Positions 7,556 to 14,026 of a stretch of DNA of 14,434 bases are shown one piece after another (positions within the stretch are counted from its first letter, which is position 1; each line of letters opens with the position of its first letter). The notes under the pieces were generated by a model. It searched no databases, had not been told where the DNA came from, and saw only the letters and a program-made list of their open reading frames with translations. The DNA is from an uncultured Bacteriovorax sp. (lineage in GTDB: Bacteria; Bdellovibrionota; Bacteriovoracia; Bacteriovoracales; Bacteriovoracaceae). The stretch is from contig CALUDF010000036.1 in the NCBI GenBank assembly GCA_943914745.1, positions 1-14,434 on the forward strand, in the 5' to 3' direction. The position numbers were made by a program, and so were the translations under genes.

Positions 7556-8893
7556 ATGAAAAGTTTATTAGTCGCAATGATGATCTTCCTTTCAGTTGGA
7601 GCTTTTGCTCAGGATGATAACCTGACAATCGTCGCGGTAGGGGAAGCCACTTTAGAAAAAGATAAAATGATTATTCAGGATCCTTATATGTCAGGGGCCT
7701 TGAGTGCCGCTCAAAAAAATGCGGCTTCGGATCTTGTGAAACTTTTGCGAAACGATTTTTCTTTTTACCAAAAAAAGTTTTTCCTCGTTGAGGCAGCTCC
7801 TAACAACTCGGCCACTCGCCAACCGACAAATTATGAATACTGGCAATCAAAAGGGGTGCGCTTCTTAGGAACGGCTTCGGTTGAAAAGGCCGGCGAAAGC
7901 ATGAAGGTTAATGTCATCTTCGAGGACATTAAAAACAGGAAACAAATTTTCAACAAGACGGAGATGGTGAGTATCGCGACTCTTAGAAAAGAGGGTCACG
8001 AGATGGCCAATGGTGTGTATAAGCAGATCATTGGGAAAGACTCCATCTTCACGTCAAAAATCGTTTTTGTTTCAGACAGAAACACAAAAGGCAGAAAGAC
8101 AGTCAAAGAAGTCTACATGATGGACTTCGATGGAAAAAACGTCACTCAGATTACAAACCATGGAGGCCTCGTCATCTCTCCGGCCATGTCACAGGATGGG
8201 CGCTACCTCGTTTACTCGCTGATTTCCAACTCGGCCAAAAAAAGAAATAACGACCTCTACCTGATGGACATGAGAACCCGTGAAAGCAAAATCATTTCTA
8301 ATAAGGATGGAGTGAATTCGGGAGCTATCTTCTTAACCGGAGGAAAGAGCATCGCACTCACATTGACGGTTTCAGGAAACGCTGAGATCTACGAGATGGA
8401 GCTTGCTTCTGGAGAGCTCAGAAAAATCACAAATCATTTCTCATCTGATGTAGACCCATCTATCACTTATGATGGGACACTCATGACCTTCTTATCTGAT
8501 AGACCTGGAAAGGCCATGATCTATACGATGGACCCACGTGGGACCGAATCGAGTGTGAAGCGAATCAGCTTCGTAGGCCAGTTCAATGCGACTCCGCGCT
8601 TTTCACCGGATGGAAAAGAGATCGTCTTTTCATCATGGCTCGACAACTCGTTTGACCTCTTTAGGATCTCTTCTGATGGACAGGGCCTTGCCCGCCTGAC
8701 AAAGGACTTCGGCTCTAACGAAGACCCAAGTTTCTCCAATGATGGAGAGTTTATCGCCTTTACCAGCCAGCGCGTAATCTCTCGAGTGAAGGCCGATCAA
8801 AATATCTACATTATGGACCGCGATGGAGGGATTTTAGGGGCCGTAACCGCAGGTTTTGGGAACTGTATAAGTCCTAGATGGTATAAGTTCTAG
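7556..8893 (+). CDS. tolB: TolB, periplasmic beta-propeller of the Tol system
   Basis: TolB is a periplasmic protein that shuttles between the Pal lipoprotein, the outer membrane and TolA. The 445-residue length is close to E. coli TolB (430). Residues 1-18 form the signal peptide (cleavage after AFA). An N-terminal alpha/beta domain (about 23-150) is followed by a six-bladed propeller (about 165-445) with PD40-type repeats: SPAMSQDGRYLVYS (209-221), NATPRFSPDGKEIVFSS (344-360) and NEDPSFSNDGEFIAFTS (388-404). AGAGG overlaps the tolA stop just upstream of ATG 7556. No Pal or CpoB gene follows, unlike the common tol-pal arrangement. There is no clear terminator after the stop. Confidence 0.93.
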   Translation: MKSLLVAMMIFLSVGAFAQDDNLTIVAVGEATLEKDKMIIQDPYMSGALSAAQKNAASDLVKLLRNDFSFYQKKFFLVEAAPNNSATRQPTNYEYWQSKGVRFLGTASVEKAGESMKVNVIFEDIKNRKQIFNKTEMVSIATLRKEGHEMANGVYKQIIGKDSIFTSKIVFVSDRNTKGRKTVKEVYMMDFDGKNVTQITNHGGLVISPAMSQDGRYLVYSLISNSAKKRNNDLYLMDMRTRESKIISNKDGVNSGAIFLTGGKSIALTLTVSGNAEIYEMELASGELRKITNHFSSDVDPSITYDGTLMTFLSDRPGKAMIYTMDPRGTESSVKRISFVGQFNATPRFSPDGKEIVFSSWLDNSFDLFRISSDGQGLARLTKDFGSNEDPSFSNDGEFIAFTSQRVISRVKADQNIYIMDRDGGILGAVTAGFGNCISPRWYKF

Positions 8894-8941
8894 AAATCAC
8901 GTAATTGTGGAAAGAAAATTAGACAACCGAGCATTTTAGTC

Positions 8942-8970
8942 TTGTAAAATATTCAGACGCACTGTATTAT
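8942..8970 (+). promoter_or_regulatory. sigma-70-type promoter for the GAF/AAA+ regulator gene
   Basis: TTGTAA (8942-8947) and TATTAT (8965-8970) are separated by exactly 17 nt, matching 4/6 and 5/6 of the consensus. The predicted start near 8977 gives a leader of about 48 nt. A perfect dyad, TTACT-G-AGTAA (8971-8981), covers the predicted start site and could be an operator. Confidence 0.6.
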
Positions 8971-9024
8971 TTACTGAGTAACGCAACGAAGTAAATCAAT
9001 ACTAAATTGTCCAGGAGTTTTACA

Positions 9025-10557
9025 ATGACTAGTTCAATGACTAACAACAAGACAAGCCTAGAAAACCTAACGACAGCGCTTCTTTTAAGCCTGGATGAAG
9101 CTCACTTTTTCACATCTCTAAACGCTTTCTTCAAAAACCATATGAACGCTCAAAAAGTTCAAGTCTACAAAATCCTAGAAAACGGTTCAGCGATCCTTAT
9201 GTCAGAAGACGGGCACGCTCTGGCAAACGGACACATTCTTGATAAGGGTGTAGGGGCCGCTGGATACATTGCTCGCACAAAAAGAGGATACTTTTCAAAC
9301 ACAGTAGAAAGAGACCCGGTTTTCACAAGAGAAGCTGGTCTTGGGGTGAAGGCTGAGCTTTGTCTTCCAATTTCTGCTGATGGTGTAGTGATTGGTTCAA
9401 TTCACTGTCAGATGCTGGATAACTCTCGCGAGTTCTCACGTGAAGACATGACTTCTGGTATGGCCATCCTAGCTGATATCAAGAGCCCGATTCAGAATAT
9501 GAAGATGTACCTTGCAGCTAAAAACTTAAACGAAGCACTTCTTCGCACGATTGAATTAAAAGAAAAAGAACTTCAAGAGTCTCGCTCTGGAGTAAAAATT
9601 CATGACTCTTTCAAAATCATTGAAAAAGAAATCATTGGTAGATCACACGCCATGAAAGATCTTCTTGCCCTGGTCGACAGAATCGCAGATAAAGAAATCT
9701 CTGCCTTCATCATGGGTGAAGCAGCGACTGGTAAAGAGATGATCGCTCGCAGAATTCACTGCAGAAGCCACCGTCGTGACAGAGCATTCGTGACAGTAGA
9801 CTGCTCGACAATGAATGAAGCTCAACTTGACCGCGAGATGTTTGGTATCGAAGGTCAAATGGGAATGCTTGAAGTCTCAAATTTCGGGACACTTTTCATC
9901 AACTCAATTGAGAAGATGACTCCGGCAATCCAAAACAAGCTTGTTCAGTTCATCAATAACAAAATGGGAATCAAAGCTGATAACGGCTTCTTTAAGTCAG
10001 ACGTCAGACTAATCTCAGCTTCGACTAAAGACCTTATGGAACTAGTGCGCGAAGGGAAGTTTAGAGAAGATCTATACTTCGCACTAAGCACTGTTGTTCT
10101 TAAAGCACCAGCCCTAAGAGAGAGAAAAGAAGACATCGAACTAATGGCGAACTTCTTCCTAAACCACAATAAAGCAAAAGATGCGCATAAGTCTTTTTCT
10201 CCGTCAGCGATCAAAGCTCTTAGCGAGTTTAACTGGTCAGGAAACGTCAGAGAATTGCAAAACGTAGTAGAGCGCGCTTACATCCTTGCAGAAGGATCAA
10301 TCATTGAAAAACTTCACCTGGACCAAAACATCCAGAATGCAGAAGAGACGAAGATTCAGGCGCAGGCACCAGTTGTCGCTAAGCCAGTCGAATTCCAACA
10401 CGTGACGCTAGAGGAATTAGAGAAAAACCACATCATGGGAACTCTAGAAAACCTTGGTGGAAACAAGACAAAAACGGCTAAAGTTCTTGGAATCACTGTT
10501 AAGACTCTATACAACAAACTTCACTCTTACGGAGTTGAGTTTGATAAAGAAGCTTAA
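9025..10557 (+). CDS. GAF - AAA+ - Fis-type regulator, degenerate sigma-54 activator family
   Basis: This 510-residue cytoplasmic protein has the layout of a bacterial enhancer-binding protein: GAF-like sensor (about 25-155), helical linker (160-200), AAA+ domain (203-433) and Fis-type helix-turn-helix (465-505, NKTKTAKVLGITVKTLYNKL). Walker A (GEAATGKE, 231-238) is intact, as are FREDL (346-350) and GNVREL (406-411). Three essentials are missing: Walker B reads TLFINSI with Asn293-Ser294 instead of Asp-Glu; the GAFTGA loop is deleted (about 9 residues between EMFG at 271 and GTLF at 288); and the second Arg finger, DLYYRL in relatives, is DLYFAL with Ala353. It may bind ATP but should neither hydrolyse it nor touch sigma-54. 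ATG 9025 follows AGGAG (9013-9017) by 7 nt; an upstream TTG at 9007 is unlikely. It has its own promoter and codon use suggesting good expression. Confidence 0.93.
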   Translation: MTSSMTNNKTSLENLTTALLLSLDEAHFFTSLNAFFKNHMNAQKVQVYKILENGSAILMSEDGHALANGHILDKGVGAAGYIARTKRGYFSNTVERDPVFTREAGLGVKAELCLPISADGVVIGSIHCQMLDNSREFSREDMTSGMAILADIKSPIQNMKMYLAAKNLNEALLRTIELKEKELQESRSGVKIHDSFKIIEKEIIGRSHAMKDLLALVDRIADKEISAFIMGEAATGKEMIARRIHCRSHRRDRAFVTVDCSTMNEAQLDREMFGIEGQMGMLEVSNFGTLFINSIEKMTPAIQNKLVQFINNKMGIKADNGFFKSDVRLISASTKDLMELVREGKFREDLYFALSTVVLKAPALRERKEDIELMANFFLNHNKAKDAHKSFSPSAIKALSEFNWSGNVRELQNVVERAYILAEGSIIEKLHLDQNIQNAEETKIQAQAPVVAKPVEFQHVTLEELEKNHIMGTLENLGGNKTKTAKVLGITVKTLYNKLHSYGVEFDKEA

Positions 10558-10561
10558 TTTG

Positions 10562-10590
10562 TTGAAATAGCTAGAGCAAAAATGTACTAT
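10562..10590 (+). promoter_or_regulatory. sigma-70-type promoter for the 72-residue protein gene
   Basis: TTGAAA (10562-10567) and TACTAT (10585-10590) lie 17 nt apart, each matching 5/6 of the consensus, and start 5 nt after the previous stop codon. The predicted start near 10597 gives a very short leader containing GGAGG (10603-10607) and then ATG 10615. Confidence 0.65.
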
Positions 10591-10614
10591 TAAGACTTCG
10601 TTGGAGGATACTAT

Positions 10615-10833
10615 ATGTCACTAGAAACAAATACAGAAGCAGTCGTCGAAAGCCCAAAGACTCCGAGAAACTTTAGAACGGCAATCGACATTGAAAACTT
10701 CTACCGCTTTGTGAACGATAACGATCTAAGACGTGAAGCAAAGATCATGCTTGAGCTTATCCAGCAAAAAGTTATGATCACGGTTAAGAAGAAAAAGAAA
10801 GAGTCGAAGAACTTAAAAAAGAACTTACATTAA
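10615..10833 (+). CDS. small basic protein (72 residues), unknown function
   Basis: The protein is not recognised. It has three parts: a polar, probably disordered N-terminus (1-20), an amphipathic helical centre (about 22-52; AIDIENFYRFVNDNDLRREA) and a very Lys-rich tail (57-72). The tail suggests nucleic-acid or membrane-surface contact, but that is inference. GGAGG sits 7 nt before ATG 10615. The gene has a near-consensus promoter upstream and a strong terminator 9 nt after its stop, so it is likely a well-expressed single-gene unit. Oddity: the tail contains A-AAA-AAG (10815-10821) in frame, and the -1 frame remains open to 10880 with a coiled-coil-like reading, so a real or artefactual frameshift near the end cannot be excluded. 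Confidence 0.78.
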   Translation: MSLETNTEAVVESPKTPRNFRTAIDIENFYRFVNDNDLRREAKIMLELIQQKVMITVKKKKKESKNLKKNLH

Positions 10834-10842
10834 TTAAATCCC

Positions 10843-10878
10843 AAGGCCTGCTCACGAACGAGCAGGCCTTTTTATTTT
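10843..10878 (+). terminator. strong intrinsic terminator
   Basis: An 11-bp perfect stem (AAGGCCTGCTC 10843-10853 with GAGCAGGCCTT 10860-10870) encloses a 6-nt loop (ACGAAC) and runs into TTTTTATTTT. It ends the small-protein transcript. The next gene starts 12 nt after it, so the terminator also separates that gene from all upstream promoters. Confidence 0.93.
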
Positions 10879-10890
10879 AAAGAAGTGAAC

Positions 10891-12366
10891 ATGGACGTCG
10901 CGAATCTAACAGGTCAAGCACCTGCTCCTTTGGCCCAAAAAAATCACGTTATATACGATCCAATCTACGGTTTCATCAAACTTAACCCGATTGAATTTGA
11001 AATTATCTCCAGCCCCTTTTATCAGCGTCTAAGATGGATAAAGCAACTGGGCTTTTCTTGTTATGTTTTTCCAGGGGCCGAACATTCGCGTTTTCACCAC
11101 TCTATTGGTGTTATGTTTAATGCCCACAAAATCCTTGAGTCCTGTGGACGGGCCGTCAGTGAAAAAGAGTTGATGGATCCGAACTGTTTGACTCCTGAGT
11201 GCGTTTATCACAAGAGCTTGCGTCTTGCGGCCTTGATGCATGACTTGGGAACTTTCATGTTCTCACACACCACGGAGATGGCCTACATTGAATACGGCGA
11301 TACCACCAAAGCAAAAGGGGGAAAAGGTCTTCCTGATGACCATGAAAACCTCGGTGCTTTCATTATTAAAAACACGGATTACCCTGGTGGGATTACCCAC
11401 ATCTTAAAAAAATACGGGATCAGCCCACAGCGAATTTCCGATTTGGTCAAAGGTGTAGATGAGTCGATACTCGCCAATCAAATCCTGCATTCAGAGGTCG
11501 ATTGCGATCGAATGGATTATCTTTTAAGGGATGCCCATTACACGGGGCTCTCTTACGGATCATATGACCGCGATTATTTACTGTATCACTTTCAAGTCAA
11601 GCGCGTGGACAACCACGACATTTTAACCATCAGACACAATGCTCTTCATTGCGTGGAAGATTTTTTGACTAGCCGTTTTTCTTGGTACTCGCAAGTCATC
11701 CGCTCTCCGCGTGGAGCGAAGTTTGACTCCATTGCCGAGAGGGTTTGTTATTATCTTTTAGAAAAGGGCTACATTTACAAATACAGTGAGCTCTTGGAGA
11801 TGATTGAAAAAGACCCGATGAAGTTTTATGGCTTCAACGACAACTATTTCATGAGTCTTGTGCATAAACACTACACTAACGGTGACCTGGATAAAAATTC
11901 GAAGATCAAAGACATGGCCCGCGTGATTCTTCTTGCTAGCGGTGGAAAGGCCATCCGTTGTGAGGAGTTCAAATCGAGACTTCTTTCTCAAGATGACCCG
12001 CAAGCGGTGGAGCGCTACTATAAGCGCGCATTTGCCAAGTTCCTGGAGATCGAGGAGTTCTTAAAGAAAAAAGGTGGACCTGCAGATTGGGTCATTTCTG
12101 ATATCCCAAAGAAGTCGATCATGTTCGTCAAATCTCCTAAAAATGTGGCCCGTGGCTCGACTACTGGTAAGCACAATGTCCTTCTGGACCGCGACCCGGT
12201 GAAGATCGCCATGGAAAACGGGGAAATCAAGCTTTTGGCCGACGTTGAGAATTCGCTTATTTCCAGACTTTTTAATAGCAATAACTTTATTCCGAACGTC
12301 TATTGTTCGACTTCTGCCTATGAACTTCTTCTAGCAGAGGGTGTTATTGACGGCTCTTTTAGTTAA
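10891..12366 (+). CDS. HD-domain phosphohydrolase (SAMHD1/YdhJ-like)
   Basis: This 491-residue protein belongs to the HD-superfamily nucleotide phosphohydrolases. N-terminal motifs match the SAMHD1/YwfO group: IYDPIYGFI, FYQRLRWIKQLG, FPGAEHSRFHHSIGV, MHDLGTFMFSH, DDHENLG and EVDCDRMDYLLRDAHYTG. By alignment, His70, His117, Asp118 and Asp206 would bind the metal, and His151 is kept as a likely catalytic His. The usual second His of HDxGH is Thr121, which is unusual. The C-terminal 150 residues are less conserved. dNTP triphosphohydrolase activity is possible but unproven, and other nucleotides are possible. Start: ATG 10891 with a weak GAAG site 5 nt upstream, or GTG 10885. It follows directly after a strong terminator, so its transcription is a puzzle. 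Confidence 0.88.
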   Translation: MDVANLTGQAPAPLAQKNHVIYDPIYGFIKLNPIEFEIISSPFYQRLRWIKQLGFSCYVFPGAEHSRFHHSIGVMFNAHKILESCGRAVSEKELMDPNCLTPECVYHKSLRLAALMHDLGTFMFSHTTEMAYIEYGDTTKAKGGKGLPDDHENLGAFIIKNTDYPGGITHILKKYGISPQRISDLVKGVDESILANQILHSEVDCDRMDYLLRDAHYTGLSYGSYDRDYLLYHFQVKRVDNHDILTIRHNALHCVEDFLTSRFSWYSQVIRSPRGAKFDSIAERVCYYLLEKGYIYKYSELLEMIEKDPMKFYGFNDNYFMSLVHKHYTNGDLDKNSKIKDMARVILLASGGKAIRCEEFKSRLLSQDDPQAVERYYKRAFAKFLEIEEFLKKKGGPADWVISDIPKKSIMFVKSPKNVARGSTTGKHNVLLDRDPVKIAMENGEIKLLADVENSLISRLFNSNNFIPNVYCSTSAYELLLAEGVIDGSFS

Positions 12367-12386
12367 TCCTATAAAAAGTACCTGAG

Positions 12387-12477
12387 GAAAATTGGCAGAT
12401 ATTCAATTTTCTATCTAAAAATCCAAATGTAGGCTAAAATTTTAGCTAGGGAATCTAGTAGGGATTTCCTGCAGGAA
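12387..12477 (+). promoter_or_regulatory. leader region of ftsE with three inverted repeats
   Basis: The roughly 150-nt gap before ftsE contains three dyads in a row: GAAAATTG/CAATTTTC (12387-12394 and 12404-12411, 9-nt loop), the perfect 14-bp palindrome GCTAAAATTTTAGC (12433-12446), and the perfect 12-bp palindrome TTCCTGCAGGAA (12466-12477). TAAAAT inside the second palindrome resembles a -10 box but has no good -35 partner. These could be operator sites, a structured leader, or a weak 3' end of the HD gene. No convincing sigma-70 or sigma-54 promoter was found here. Confidence 0.4.
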
Positions 12478-12518
12478 TCAGGACGATTTCTGAGATGGAC
12501 TTAGGAGTGATGGTCAGT

Positions 12519-13244
12519 ATGCAAAATTTTTCTCAAACAGCGAACCACAGAACTATGAAAGCTCCACAGCAACAAGGCCAGAAAGGTCCCATTTTTTATT
12601 GTGAAGACGTCTCGGTTCAATTCGACGAAATCATGGCCCTAAAAAACGTTCAATTAACTATTGAGCGCGGAGAAATCATTTTTCTCACAGGTGCAAGTGG
12701 GGCGGGGAAAACAACTCTTCTAAAAGTTCTCTCAGGTTTGCAAGAGCCGACTTCAGGGCGAGTCATCAGACCTGAAAAAGGATCAAGTAAAAAAAGTCTT
12801 TTTATCTCCAACGTCTTTCAAGACCTACGTTTAATGGGGAAATACACCTGTGAAGAAAACCTGATGTTTTCTTACGACTCCTCGATCTACGCCTCAAAGG
12901 CAGAGTTCACACAAGACTTAAATGAACTTGCCCGCATTCTAGGAATTAAAGACAGACTTCACTTAAAAATTAATGACGCCAACGGGGGCCTTAAGCAAAA
13001 GGTCGCCATCATAAGAGCTCTTCTGACTCGTCCGGATGTTTTAGTCGCTGACGAGCCGACATCATCTCTTGATATCGACAATACGAGAAGACTCTTTGAC
13101 GTGCTTAACCTCTACAACGTTAAGCGCGGACTGACTGTCGTGTGGGCCACTCACAATAAGGATCTCATTAAGAGTTTCACCGGCCGGATTATTCATTTAG
13201 ACAATGGACGTTTAGTGTATTCGGGGAATGCATGTTTTATCTAA
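12519..13244 (+). CDS. ftsE: FtsE-like cell-division ABC ATPase
   Basis: FtsE is the ATPase of the FtsEX complex, which controls murein hydrolases at the division site from the inner membrane. About 241 residues: a non-conserved start (1-24), then the ABC domain. Visible motifs are Walker A GASGAGKT (58-65), Q-loop Gln101, Walker B VLVADEP with Asp178-Glu179, D-loop SSLD and H-loop His212. The signature motif, LSGGEQQ in most FtsE, reads A-N-G-G-L-K-Q (154-160), an unusual change including loss of the Ser. AGGAG (12503-12507) supports ATG 12519 (11-nt spacer); ATG 12495 would add eight residues. The end overlaps the ftsX start by 13 nt. FtsE rather than LolD is chosen because ftsX and an EnvC-like gene follow. 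Confidence 0.87.
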   Translation: MQNFSQTANHRTMKAPQQQGQKGPIFYCEDVSVQFDEIMALKNVQLTIERGEIIFLTGASGAGKTTLLKVLSGLQEPTSGRVIRPEKGSSKKSLFISNVFQDLRLMGKYTCEENLMFSYDSSIYASKAEFTQDLNELARILGIKDRLHLKINDANGGLKQKVAIIRALLTRPDVLVADEPTSSLDIDNTRRLFDVLNLYNVKRGLTVVWATHNKDLIKSFTGRIIHLDNGRLVYSGNACFI

Positions 13245-14026
13245 TTCAGTTTTTTAAAATTCTTTTTAAGTCGCCGGTTAGAGGCTTCTTTCTCTTTTTC
13301 TTCTCTATTGTGTTTGTCTTCTCAATCGGACAAAAAGCTTATTTAGAAGAGCAGTTCACCAGAATGATCCCAGAAAACAAGGCCGGGGATTACTTTTATG
13401 CGCTCATTGCTTCAAGTGAGTCTTACCAAAGTGTCGCTCGCCAGATGGGAGCGCTTCCGGGAGTCTTTAAGGTTGAAGTTCTTTCTGAGACTCAGATTAA
13501 AGAAGAAGTAAAAAACATTTTGGGCTCTCTTCAGGTGGACATGACTGATTCCAACCTGGATTTAAACTATGCAGGGCTAAAAATCATTTATACAAAAGAA
13601 TTAAAGCCTAGAGCAAAAGACCTGGTCCGCGATTACCTCACGCATTTAGTGGGGGAAGGCAACATTACATTGGGAGCGATCAAATCAAGTGATCAAATCG
13701 CGGATAAGCGCGCTCAATTTATTGGTGTGATTAAAACGTGGGGATATTCATTGTATCTTTTCATCGTTTTTATCTTTTGGGTGATTTCACTTCTGTCGGT
13801 CAGAGTGAAGATTGCCGAGGCTTCTTACTTACTTGAGAGCTATCAAAGAAAGAAGAAAGTCGGATTAAAGATGGCCTTAAACGGGCTGACTTTGATTTTC
13901 ATTCTTTCTGTTGCCTTCACATTTATCCTGGGCATGCCCCAGTTTATTAATCTTCTGGTCGCCTTAGCGGTGTTTCTCGTGGGGATTTTTCTGCACGCCA
14001 AGAGATACCAGTGGGAGAGTCATTAG
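13232..14026 (+). CDS. ftsX: FtsX-like division permease
   Basis: FtsX is the membrane partner of FtsE; its large periplasmic loop contacts EnvC or other hydrolase activators. The 264-residue protein has the FtsX layout: one N-terminal membrane helix (about 17-35), a periplasmic domain (about 36-168) and three C-terminal helices (about 170-190, 215-233, 238-255). Sequence conservation is weak, so identification leans on topology and position. The start lies inside ftsE (13-nt overlap), with GGGG about 6 nt upstream, which suggests coupled translation. The next gene begins on the last base of its stop codon. It is shorter than E. coli FtsX (352 aa), mainly in the N-terminal cytoplasmic part. 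Confidence 0.85.
   Translation: MFYLIQFFKILFKSPVRGFFLFFFSIVFVFSIGQKAYLEEQFTRMIPENKAGDYFYALIASSESYQSVARQMGALPGVFKVEVLSETQIKEEVKNILGSLQVDMTDSNLDLNYAGLKIIYTKELKPRAKDLVRDYLTHLVGEGNITLGAIKSSDQIADKRAQFIGVIKTWGYSLYLFIVFIFWVISLLSVRVKIAEASYLLESYQRKKKVGLKMALNGLTLIFILSVAFTFILGMPQFINLLVALAVFLVGIFLHAKRYQWESH

Noticed and set aside
10751..10778. TTGAGC / TATGAT promoter-like pair (16-nt spacing) inside the small gene
   Set aside because: Any transcript from it would still meet the strong terminator at 10843-10878, so it does not explain expression of the HD gene; likely chance.
12393..12410. TGGCA-containing sequence resembling a sigma-54 -24 box upstream of ftsE
   Set aside because: The -12 position reads CAAT, not TTGC, so the -24/-12 pair is not met.
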